In this document: positions 33,747 through 40,748 of the stretch, one piece after another
Layout of the letters: every line of letters starts with the position of its first letter
Numbering within the stretch: the first letter of the stretch is position 1
From: Geobacter sp.
GTDB taxonomy: Bacteria > Desulfobacterota > Desulfuromonadia > Geobacterales > Geobacteraceae
Direction of reading: 5' to 3'
Assembly: GCA_003857395.1 (NCBI GenBank)
Contig: RPRC01000094.1
Coordinates: 1-40,748 of the forward strand
Length of the DNA stretch: 40,748 nt
Notes under the pieces: generated by a model
Seen by the model: the letters and a program-made list of their open reading frames with translations, nothing else
Database searches by the model: none
What the model was told of the DNA's origin: nothing
Program-made: the position numbers and the translations under genes

Positions 33747-34918
33747 TGAGGCTTCCTCCACGTGACAAACCTGGATTGTGCCCAGTCAATGATTTGCTTT
33801 GGGAGTTCGAAAAGAATAATTCTTTGTTCGCCGGCGGTTTTTTTGAATAGATAAATACCCAGGGAAATAAACAGCAGGTTCGGCAGCCACATGGCAATTA
33901 CCGGGGCGACGATAGCATTCTGTCCCAAGGTCTTGCCGATTGAAAGTACTATATAGTATGTCAAGAGCACTGCCAAACAGATTGAAAAACCGGAAGATTT
34001 GCCGGAACGTCTGTTTTGGAGGCCGAGAGGTACGCCAATGAGGGCAAAGACAAAGCAGGCGAAAGGAAATGCCAGACGTCGATGGAATTCCAGACGGTAG
34101 TCTCGGAGAATGTTGGGAGTGACACCGGGAATTCCCATCGCGTGTCTCAGTTCTTTGAAGGTCATGTCGAGTTCGTTTACCGTTGGAACAATTTTATATT
34201 TCTGGTCGAAGTTAATACTGAGATCGTAGCTGTCGAATTCCATGAGCTGGTAGTCGGATTTCCTTTGCATGCGGTGAATCCCGCCGTCAATAAGGCGGAG
34301 ACGCAGAGCCTTCTTCCCCGGGTCAGTCATGATCATGCCGCGACGCGCGAAAATAGTTGAGGGTTCTTCTGTATTCCTTTCGTCGTAAATCAGTACGCCG
34401 GAGATATTATGACTGGTTTCGTCGTATCGGGCGACATAAATGACCAGACCCGGGAAATCGTCGTTGAAGACCTGGTCTTTAAGGCTGATATTCACTCTGA
34501 CATTGATGGCGTTGTAGAGAAGGGATTTGAAGGCGGTGTTTCCCCACGGGAGCGCATAAACCGTGATGATCGAGGTGGCAATGTACGCGACAAAAGCAAA
34601 AAAGAAGACGGGAGTAAGAATGCCGTAGAGGCTAATGCCACCCGATTTGAGGGCTGTTATCTCATTGTCCGCGGAGAGCCTTCCGAAGGCAAGCAACAGT
34701 GCCAGCAGAAATGCCATGGGAATGGTGATGAACGAGAAGGAGGGTAACATGTACAGCAGAAGCCGAGCCACGTCTGAAACAGGAACTCCCTTAGCGATTA
34801 CCAGGTCGGCCAGCTTCATGAACCTGCCCATGAGAAGGACAAAAGTAAAAACGGCGAAACCGAGGAGAAAAGGAACGGAAATTTCCTTTAGAATATACAG
34901 GTAAAGGGTTTTCTTCAT
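33743..34918 (-). CDS. lptF: LPS export permease LptF
   Basis: A 391-aa YjgP/YjgQ family inner-membrane protein, starting at MKKTLYLYILKEI as family members do; an ATG four codons upstream (34930) is equally possible because neither has a clear SD. Six hydrophobic helices flank a periplasmic domain (about 135-275). The stop overlaps the lptG start, so LptF and LptG are coupled for the LptB2FG complex. It is divergent from rpsB; the roughly 250-nt spacer must hold both promoters. Confidence 0.92.
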   Translation of the reverse strand: MKKTLYLYILKEISVPFLLGFAVFTFVLLMGRFMKLADLVIAKGVPVSDVARLLLYMLPSFSFITIPMAFLLALLLAFGRLSADNEITALKSGGISLYGILTPVFFFAFVAYIATSIITVYALPWGNTAFKSLLYNAINVRVNISLKDQVFNDDFPGLVIYVARYDETSHNISGVLIYDERNTEEPSTIFARRGMIMTDPGKKALRLRLIDGGIHRMQRKSDYQLMEFDSYDLSINFDQKYKIVPTVNELDMTFKELRHAMGIPGVTPNILRDYRLEFHRRLAFPFACFVFALIGVPLGLQNRRSGKSSGFSICLAVLLTYYIVLSIGKTLGQNAIVAPVIAMWLPNLLFISLGIYLFKKTAGEQRIILFELPKQIIDWAQSRFVTWRKPQ

Positions 34919-35093
34919 GGCGTCGGGCATGATACATGAGCATGGCTGAAATAGCAACCGTTGCCGCTGTAACGCTGCAAGGTGACCTACCTGCGGTTCG
35001 CCGCTGCAGGATAGTGGCAATGGGGTTATTTTAAAAATTTCCTTGCTAAATCATGGTTCTTTGTGGTAAACAGATTTGCTATTTAACCACACA

Positions 35094-35154
35094 CGCACCC
35101 TTTTGTCTCCGGTGGTGTCCGCTTGATGCGGATTCCGGAAGTTTTGAGGGTGCG
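35094..35154 (+). promoter_or_regulatory. Structured rpsB leader hairpin
   Basis: CGCACCC (35094-35100) pairs with GGGTGCG (35148-35154), enclosing an inner stem TCCGG...CCGGA with GTCCGC / GCGGAT at the tip. The large stem-loop ends 24 nt before the rpsB ATG, in the place of the S2 autoregulatory leader known in other proteobacteria. No T run follows, so action would be on translation. Assignment is by position and shape only. Confidence 0.5.
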
Positions 35155-35178
35155 GAGGGAAAACCAAAGGAGAGCATC

Positions 35179-35976
35179 ATGTCAAACATCACCATGAAAG
35201 AGTTGTTGGAAGCGGGTGTCCATTTCGGTCACCAGACCAAGCGTTGGAATCCGAAAATGAAACCGTACATCTTCGGAGCGAGAAATGGCATCTATATCAT
35301 TGACCTGCAGAAGACCGTACGACTGTTCAAGAACTCGTATAACTTCATCAGAGAAACCGCTCAGGCCGGCGAGACCATTCTCTTTGTCGGTACCAAGAAG
35401 CAGGCACAGGACTCCATTGCCGAAGAGGCGCAACGATGCAATATGTACTACGTAAATCAGCGCTGGCTTGGTGGTATGCTGACCAACTTTGCCACTGTAC
35501 GCCAGAGTATCGACCGTTTGAAGCGGCTTGATGCAATGGTTGCCGACGGCTCGATTGCGGGCTATACCAAGAAAGAAATTCTGAGCCTGGAGAAGCAGCG
35601 TGAGAAGCTTGAAAAGTCGCTTGGTGGTATCAAGGGCATGAATAAGCTCCCGGGCGCAATTTTCGTAGTTGACCCGAAGAATGAGACAATAGCTGTTTCT
35701 GAGGCAAAAAAACTGGGCATTCCGGTTGTTGCTGTCGTGGATACCAACTGTGACCCTGATCCCATTGATTTTATTATTCCGGGTAATGACGATGCAATAC
35801 GAGCCCTGCGTCTTCTTTCGAGCAAGATAGCTGATGCTGTCATCGAAGGTGCCCAGGCCAGGGAGATAGATCTGCAAACTGACGCGGAAGGCGAGTCTCA
35901 GGCCGAGGTTGTTGTTGCCGAAGCTCCGCTGGAATCGGTTGCTGAAGGTGAGACACCTGAAAGCGCCGGGGAATAA
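35179..35976 (+). CDS. rpsB: 30S ribosomal protein S2
   Basis: A 265-aa ribosomal protein from the ATG at 35179 (AAAGGAGA 6 nt upstream); the frame is open further up but covers the leader. Family blocks: [28 protein letters not shown] at the N-terminus in order, [20 protein letters not shown]-like [12 protein letters not shown], and [23 protein letters not shown]. The last 30 residues are an acidic Ala/Glu-rich tail. First gene of the rpsB-tsf unit. Confidence 0.98.
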   Translation: MSNITMKELLEAGVHFGHQTKRWNPKMKPYIFGARNGIYIIDLQKTVRLFKNSYNFIRETAQAGETILFVGTKKQAQDSIAEEAQRCNMYYVNQRWLGGMLTNFATVRQSIDRLKRLDAMVADGSIAGYTKKEILSLEKQREKLEKSLGGIKGMNKLPGAIFVVDPKNETIAVSEAKKLGIPVVAVVDTNCDPDPIDFIIPGNDDAIRALRLLSSKIADAVIEGAQAREIDLQTDAEGESQAEVVVAEAPLESVAEGETPESAGE

Positions 35977-36103
35977 TGGGTTGCATTCCGGTCTGCACTT
36001 CAGATCCGGACATCGAAGTTATTTCTGTAAGAATCTAAACGCATTTTTATAACGTAAGGTAACACGGCAAGGGGCTTTCCCGTGCCCGTGGAGGAGGATA
36101 CAC

Positions 36104-36754
36104 GTGACTATTACAGCTGCACAGGTGAGTGAATTGCGAAAAGTGACCGGCGCCGGTCTCATGGATTGCAAGAAGGCTTTAGCCGAAACCGGTGGCGATC
36201 AGGAGAAGGCAGTCGATTATCTCAGAACGAAGGGACTTGCCGCTGCCTCCAAAAAAGCTGGTCGTGTTGCGACCGAAGGCACCGTTGGTTCCTATATTCA
36301 CGCCGGCGGCAAAATTGGCGTGCTGGTGGAAGTCAACTGTGAAACAGATTTCGTTGCCAAGAACGAGGCATTTCAGACTTTTGTCAGAGATATTGCCATG
36401 CATATCGCGGCAGCAGCACCCCAGTTCGTGAAACGTGAAGAGGTTTCAGCCGAACTCCTGGAAAGAGAAAAGGAGATTTACCGGGCCAAGGCCAAGGAAA
36501 CCGGCAAACCTGACAATATCATTGAAAAAATTGTCGAAGGTCAGATATCTAAGTTCTACGCTGAAATCTGCCTGTTGGAGCAAACTTTTGTGAAGGATAC
36601 GGACAAGACTATCCAAACCTATCTGAATGAGACCATTGCTGCCATTGGAGAAAATATGTCCATTCGCCGTTTTGCACGCTTTGTGCTAGGTGAAGGACTT
36701 GCCAAAAAAGAGAGCGACTTCGCTGCTGAGGTTGCTGCGGCAGTTGGCTCATAG
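36104..36754 (+). CDS. tsf: Elongation factor Ts, short form
   Basis: A 216-aa guanine nucleotide exchange factor for EF-Tu, starting with GTG after GAGGAGG. The N-terminal UBA-like domain ([19 protein letters not shown]) and the core with TDFVAKNE are present. It is shorter than E. coli EF-Ts (283 aa) because one of the two core subdomains and most of the coiled coil are reduced, as in several other bacteria. A hairpin lies in the 127-nt gap after rpsB, and a strong terminator follows. Confidence 0.97.
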   Translation: MTITAAQVSELRKVTGAGLMDCKKALAETGGDQEKAVDYLRTKGLAAASKKAGRVATEGTVGSYIHAGGKIGVLVEVNCETDFVAKNEAFQTFVRDIAMHIAAAAPQFVKREEVSAELLEREKEIYRAKAKETGKPDNIIEKIVEGQISKFYAEICLLEQTFVKDTDKTIQTYLNETIAAIGENMSIRRFARFVLGEGLAKKESDFAAEVAAAVGS

Positions 36755-36773
36755 TAAATTTATTCTCGTAGTG

Positions 36774-36815
36774 GGCCGAAATCCTGAGATCTGCTTTTCA
36801 GGGTTTCGGCCTTTT
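36774..36815 (+). terminator. Intrinsic terminator after tsf
   Basis: GGCCGAAATCCTGA / TCAGGGTTTCGGCC (36774-36787, 36798-36811; one G-T pair) followed by TTTT. It divides rpsB-tsf from pyrH-frr. Confidence 0.9.
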
Positions 36816-36898
36816 CGTTTGAAAGGGCTGTGTCCGCACAGATTCTGAAGTCCGTCAACGAGGATTGGTTCTCGACGAGAGAGTGAGTTGCTAGAATT

Positions 36899-37618
36899 AT
36901 GGACAGACCGCAATACAAAAGAGTTCTCTTGAAGTTGTCCGGTGAGGCATTGGCCGGCGAGCAGAAATATGGCATTGATCCGAAAACCATTACGGAAATA
37001 GCTCTGGAAATCAAGGAAGTGGTTGCCTGTGGAACCGAAATGGCCCTTGTTATCGGCGGGGGCAATATCTTTCGCGGGCTTGCAGCCTCATCCAAGGGCA
37101 TGGACAGAGCGAGTGCGGATTACATGGGAATGCTTGCCACCATGATTAATTCTCTGGCAATGCAGGATGCCCTTGAGAAGATCGGTGTGGACACGCGGGT
37201 CCAGTCGGCTATTGAGATGCGCGAAGTAGCGGAGCCCTATATTCGCCGCCGGGCCATCAGGCATCTGGAAAAGGGCCGGGTCATCATTCTGGGTGCAGGT
37301 ACGGGAAATCCCTATTTCACTACTGATACGGCAGCCAGCCTTCGGGCCATGGAGATCGGCGCAGAGGTGATTCTGAAGGGGACCAAGGTAGATGGAGTTT
37401 ATTCCGCAGACCCGAAGAAGGACCCGAATGCCTTGAAATTTGCACAGCTGAGTTATATAGATGTTCTGAAGAAGGGACTTCAGGTAATGGATGCTACCGC
37501 TACGTCTCTCTGTATGGATAATCGGCTGCCTATAATTATTTTTGATGTTACCACCGCAGGAAATATTATGAAGGTTATCCTCGGCGAAGAAATTGGTACT
37601 ATCGTAAAAGGAGACTAA
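36899..37618 (+). CDS. pyrH: UMP kinase
   Basis: A 239-aa amino-acid-kinase-fold enzyme that phosphorylates UMP to UDP with ATP. Motifs: LLKLSGEAL near the N-terminus, [49 protein letters not shown] in blocks, and [15 protein letters not shown]. The start has only a weak GAGTGAG SD. The frr gene follows directly, one base after the stop, so the two are co-translated. Confidence 0.97.
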   Translation: MDRPQYKRVLLKLSGEALAGEQKYGIDPKTITEIALEIKEVVACGTEMALVIGGGNIFRGLAASSKGMDRASADYMGMLATMINSLAMQDALEKIGVDTRVQSAIEMREVAEPYIRRRAIRHLEKGRVIILGAGTGNPYFTTDTAASLRAMEIGAEVILKGTKVDGVYSADPKKDPNALKFAQLSYIDVLKKGLQVMDATATSLCMDNRLPIIIFDVTTAGNIMKVILGEEIGTIVKGD

Positions 37619-37619
37619 T

Positions 37620-38177
37620 ATGACAAAGGATGTCCTCTCTTCCATGAAAAGTCACATGGAAAAGACCCTCGATGCACTCCGCAAGGAGTTTCAGAAGGTT
37701 CGGACCGGGCGTGCCAGCACGGCTCTCCTGGAAGATATCAAAGTCATTTATTACGATACGCTGACGCCCATAAGCCAGCTTGCAGCCATAGCAGTTCCGG
37801 AACCTCGGACTATGACCATTCAGCCATGGGAGGCGAAGCTGATACCTTCGATCGAAAAGGCAATTCTCAATGCAAATATTGGCCTGACGCCAACAAATGA
37901 CGGCAAGCTGATTCGGTTGGCAGTCCCGCCACTTACCGAAGACAGGCGAAAAGAGATTGTCAAGCAGTTGAAGAAGCTGGCTGAAGAAACCAAGATTGCT
38001 CTTCGGAATATCCGGCGGGACGCCATCGACTCCTTGAAAAAACTGGAAAAAGACAAAAATATATCGGAAGACGACTTGAAGCGTGCGGAAAAGGACGTTC
38101 AAGATGTTACGAATGTTTTTGTTGCCAAGGTTGATGAAGTAGTGGTTGCCAAAGAAAAAGAAGTCATGGAAATCTGA
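37620..38177 (+). CDS. frr: Ribosome recycling factor
   Basis: A 185-aa protein, standard length, with AAAGGAGA upstream that overlaps the pyrH end. Family blocks: KTLDALRKEFQKVRTGRAS, PEPRTMTIQPWE, RLAVPPLTEDRRKE and NIRRDAIDSLKKLEKDK. With EF-G it splits post-termination ribosomes. Follows pyrH in the usual bacterial order. Confidence 0.98.
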   Translation: MTKDVLSSMKSHMEKTLDALRKEFQKVRTGRASTALLEDIKVIYYDTLTPISQLAAIAVPEPRTMTIQPWEAKLIPSIEKAILNANIGLTPTNDGKLIRLAVPPLTEDRRKEIVKQLKKLAEETKIALRNIRRDAIDSLKKLEKDKNISEDDLKRAEKDVQDVTNVFVAKVDEVVVAKEKEVMEI

Positions 38178-38272
38178 GGTATCTTCTTGTGTGCGGAAAA
38201 TGCAGGCCCCTTCCTCTTCCGAGGAGGCTTTCCAGGGTGGGTGCCGGTATTAACCACTCAGAATCAACTGAT

Positions 38273-38300
38273 AACCCCTTTACCAAAGGGGGTTTTTTTT
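38273..38300 (+). terminator. Intrinsic terminator just before uppS
   Basis: AACCCCTTT-ACC-AAAGGGGGTT followed by a run of T to 38300. It ends only 10 nt before the uppS ATG, so besides ending frr it may act as an attenuator for uppS-cdsA-dxr. Confidence 0.9.
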
Positions 38301-38310
38301 AGGACCAGTC

Positions 38311-39051
38311 ATGCAAATACTTGATCCGGAAAAGTTGCCCAGACATCTGGCGATAATCATGGATGGCAACGGTCGCTGGGCTCAGGAACGGATGCTGAAA
38401 AGGATAGTTGGACACCGGAAAGGGGTCGAGACGGTCAGAACTGTCGTCGAGGAAAGCTCTCTTCTTGGAATCAAGTTCCTCACGTTATTCGCATTTTCTT
38501 CAGAGAACTGGCTACGTCCGAAAACCGAGGTGCGTGCTCTCATGGCCCTGTTAAAGGCATATCTGGCCAAAGAAACCACCCGCATGATGGTCAATAATAT
38601 CAGGTTTGCTGTTATTGGTGACCGCTCCGACCTTCCCGAAGATGTCAACAATGCTGTTGCTCAGGCAATTGCCAAAACTTCTAAAAATACCGGCATGGTC
38701 CTTACCCTGGCCCTTTCCTACGGATCACGCCAGGAAATTTTTCAGGCTGTTACGCAGTTGGTTGACGCTGTTCTGTCCGGCAAGATAGCGCGGGAAAAGA
38801 TTTCAGAAGATCTAATTTCATCATATCTCTACACCAGCGAAATTCCCGACCCGGATTTTCTGATCCGCACCAGTGGTGAGATGCGCATCAGTAATTTTCT
38901 GCTTTGGCAGATAGCTTACACCGAGTTGTATTTTACCGAGGTTAACTGGCCCGACTTCAGCAAAGATGAATTCTATTGCGCTCTTGCCAATTACCAGGCG
39001 AGAGAGCGTCGCTATGGTCTCATCAGTGATCAGGTTCGTAAGAGGAGGTAA
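38311..39051 (+). CDS. uppS: Undecaprenyl diphosphate synthase (cis-prenyltransferase)
   Basis: A 246-aa enzyme that adds isopentenyl units to farnesyl diphosphate to form the C55 lipid carrier for peptidoglycan and LPS. Motifs: HLAIIMDGNGRWAQ with catalytic Asp18, GHRKG (His35), FAFSSENWLRP, and RTSGEMRISNFLLWQIAYTELYF. The start follows a moderate SD (TTTAGGA) directly after a terminator. The stop overlaps the region of the cdsA SD. Confidence 0.98.
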   Translation: MQILDPEKLPRHLAIIMDGNGRWAQERMLKRIVGHRKGVETVRTVVEESSLLGIKFLTLFAFSSENWLRPKTEVRALMALLKAYLAKETTRMMVNNIRFAVIGDRSDLPEDVNNAVAQAIAKTSKNTGMVLTLALSYGSRQEIFQAVTQLVDAVLSGKIAREKISEDLISSYLYTSEIPDPDFLIRTSGEMRISNFLLWQIAYTELYFTEVNWPDFSKDEFYCALANYQARERRYGLISDQVRKRR

Positions 39052-39053
39052 CT

Positions 39054-39839
39054 ATCAAACGACTTATTACGGGATTGATTGCTCTTCCGATTCTCCTTGT
39101 TTTTGTGCTGAAAACCGGTTTCTTTCCGTTCTTCTGCCTGATTCTGGGACTAACGGCTGCAGGTCTCCTCGAGTTTAACCGGATGGCATTTCCGCAGCGA
39201 AAGTGTGCCGGCTTTGTTGCCGCCTTTGCCGGATCACTCCTGCTGCCGGTTGTCGTTTTCGATTGTGTGCCATTTCCCCTTTGTCTGACGCTGCTGTTTC
39301 TCTTTATTGCCCTTCTTTCCCTTCTGAAAATCAGGGACATCAAGCAATCTGCCGGAGAAGCGGGGTTGTTTCTTCTCGGTTTTCTCTATATTCCCCTACT
39401 CTTGAGCTATCTGGTTTTGCTGCGTGAGATGGACCACGGCGTCAAGTGGATATTTCTGCTGCTGATCATTGTCATGTCCGGGGACACCGCGGCATTTTAC
39501 GTTGGGAGCTCCTTTGGTAAGAGGAAACTGTACCCGATTGTGAGCCCTAACAAGAGCGTGGAGGGAATGGTTGGCGGATTAGGCGGCAGTATCATCGGGA
39601 CACTCCTTGCCGGAGCAACCTTCTTTCCGGAACTTACCATTGCGGCAGCTGTCGCGACGGCCTTTTTTGTCGGGCTTTTGGGGCAACTGGGCGACCTGTT
39701 TGAATCTCTGCTCAAGCGGAGCTTTGGCGTAAAGGATTCCGGCAACATATTTCCCGGGCACGGTGGAATGCTTGACCGTCTGGACAGTGTTCTCTTTGCC
39801 GCTCCGGCGCTGTATATCTATGCAAGGTACTTTTTCTAA
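39054..39839 (+). CDS. cdsA: Phosphatidate cytidylyltransferase with probable AUC start
   Basis: A membrane enzyme making CDP-diacylglycerol from phosphatidate and CTP. The C-terminal signature SxxKR...KDSGNIFPGHGGMLDRLDS is intact, and about seven to eight hydrophobic helices are visible. Homologues start MKRLITGL; here the matching frame reads ATC-AAA-CGA-CTT-ATT-ACG, with AGGAGG (39043-39048) 5 nt before ATC. No ATG, GTG or TTG occupies that place; the first standard start is TTG at 39075, which has no good SD and would remove seven residues of the first helix. Length is 261 aa from ATC. Follows uppS by 2 nt. Confidence 0.93.
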   Translation: MKRLITGLIALPILLVFVLKTGFFPFFCLILGLTAAGLLEFNRMAFPQRKCAGFVAAFAGSLLLPVVVFDCVPFPLCLTLLFLFIALLSLLKIRDIKQSAGEAGLFLLGFLYIPLLLSYLVLLREMDHGVKWIFLLLIIVMSGDTAAFYVGSSFGKRKLYPIVSPNKSVEGMVGGLGGSIIGTLLAGATFFPELTIAAAVATAFFVGLLGQLGDLFESLLKRSFGVKDSGNIFPGHGGMLDRLDSVLFAAPALYIYARYFF

Positions 39840-40113
39840 AAAATATCAGTTAGTTTGTGTTGCAGAGTTTGTCCAGCCAGTAAAATTGTCTCGTCACCTT
39901 CCACGTTGCCCATAAGAGCCTGTTCGTATCAGGCAAAGACTCGTGGGAACGGGATGCGGTTCATTATTAATCTTTTGTACATTTTGAGAAGGCAGTACTC
40001 AGCGTGGGGATATTCCAGGCAAAGCTTTTGTTTTGCTGGCAATAGATGCAGGATTGCATTATTCTTGTTCTTTACCGTTACCCTGACTGACTGAGAATCT
40101 GTCGAGGATTGCT
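39840..40113. other. Gap between cdsA and dxr, no gene recognised
   Basis: These genes are usually close together. The 274 nt hold a small hairpin (CCTG...CAGG near 39920) but no terminator, known riboswitch or credible frame; a promoter for dxr may lie here. Confidence 0.4.
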
Positions 40114-40748
40114 ATGAAAAGGCTTACCGTACTAGGTTCAACCGGTTCAATCGGTGTCAGCACTTTGGAAATTGTTGCTGCCCATCGTGATAAGTTCGAG
40201 ATTGTTGCCCTGACGGGTGGCAAGAATTTGCAGCTCCTGAAGAAACAGATAGAAGAGTTTTCTCCACAGGTGGCAGCGGTTATTTCCGAAGAATCAGCAA
40301 TCGCGCTGCGCAAGATGCTTCCGGGGGTGAAAACGGAAATTCTCCACGGAGTACCGGGCATGATAGCTGCTGCTTCCGCCGCGGATGCTACCATGGTGGT
40401 CGCTGCAATTGTGGGTGCCGCCGGCCTTGTTCCGACTGTTGCGGCGATCAAGGCCGGCAAGGATATCGCGCTTGCCAACAAGGAGACTCTTGTTACTGCC
40501 GGTCACCTGATCATGGACATGATTAAAGAGCAGGGTGTTCAGCTGTTTCCGGTGGACAGTGAGCACAGCGCCATCTTTCAGTCTCTCCAGGGACATCGTT
40601 GTGATGATGTGAAGCGAATCATTCTTACCGCTTCCGGTGGGCCATTTTCGCAGTATCCGCTCGAAAAACTGCAGGAAGTTTCCATTGCCGATGCCCTTAA
40701 TCATCCCAATTGGAGCATGGGGCGCAAGATCACAATCGACTCGGCAAC
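40114..40748 (+). CDS. dxr: 1-deoxy-D-xylulose 5-phosphate reductoisomerase, 3' end cut by window edge
   Basis: The first 211 codons of the MEP-pathway enzyme that converts DXP to 2-C-methyl-D-erythritol 4-phosphate with NADPH. The NADPH-binding GSTGSIG is at 8-14, LANKE at 120-124, and the metal ligands Asp148 and Glu150 lie in [11 protein letters not shown], followed by the TASGGPF flexible-loop motif. SD GAGGA precedes the ATG. It supplies isoprenoid precursors for UppS, encoded just upstream. Confidence 0.97.
   Translation, partial: MKRLTVLGSTGSIGVSTLEIVAAHRDKFEIVALTGGKNLQLLKKQIEEFSPQVAAVISEESAIALRKMLPGVKTEILHGVPGMIAAASAADATMVVAAIVGAAGLVPTVAAIKAGKDIALANKETLVTAGHLIMDMIKEQGVQLFPVDSEHSAIFQSLQGHRCDDVKRIILTASGGPFSQYPLEKLQEVSIADALNHPNWSMGRKITIDSA

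Noticed and set aside
39855..40094. 79-codon frame between cdsA and dxr
   Set aside because: No ribosome binding site, no recognisable features, and overlaps a region likely to hold the dxr promoter.

Overview
The window reads as a chromosomal segment of a Geobacter-like member of the Desulfuromonadales/Desulfuromonadota. This is inferred from the housekeeping order rpsB-tsf-pyrH-frr-uppS-cdsA-dxr, a short EF-Ts, the high density of hybrid sensor kinases and HD-GYP proteins, and moderate GC. No rRNA, tRNA, insertion sequence, prophage or CRISPR array was seen. Both ends cut genes: a P-type ATPase on the left and dxr on the right.

Left part (1-8800). A minus-strand unit htpX / 66-aa protein / P2-type cation ATPase is preceded by a leader that matches the yybP-ykoY manganese riboswitch, with a terminator that would compete with its closing stem. 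This suggests a manganese-responsive export and membrane quality-control operon. It is followed by a triple-PAS hybrid histidine kinase, polyphosphate kinase and a small RRM protein.

Middle part (8800-20150). A LytS-type 5TM hybrid kinase; a TetR repressor with an operator inside its own promoter, in an operon with a protein of unknown function; an RhlE-type DEAD-box helicase; a three-gene signalling operon (single-domain response regulator, histidine kinase with two degenerate receiver domains, GAF/HD-GYP phosphodiesterase); and an NSS-family sodium symporter.

Transport island (20200-30740). One TonB-dependent receptor heads an operon with a fused double ECF ATPase, an EcfT subunit and an orphan S component. 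Next to it lie exbB-exbD-tonB, a second TonB-dependent receptor, and a divergent gene resembling the N-terminal part of the archaeal tRNA-modifying enzyme TiaS. Three of the promoters here (receptor 1/ECF, receptor 2, TiaS-like gene) carry a sequence close to the ModE consensus ATCGCTATATA-N6-TATATAACGAT, each with exactly N6 and each lying over the spacer and/or promoter hexamers. The most interesting reading is a molybdenum- or tungsten-responsive envelope uptake system that pairs TonB receptors with an ECF transporter. No such ECF system for these metals is known to me, so the substrate is a hypothesis.

Right part (30840-40748). A YdcZ-family membrane protein, a lytic transglycosylase lipoprotein, lptF-lptG for lipopolysaccharide export, and then, divergently, rpsB, tsf, pyrH, frr, uppS, cdsA and the start of dxr. 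The cdsA reading frame appears to begin with an AUC codon placed correctly behind a strong ribosome binding site.
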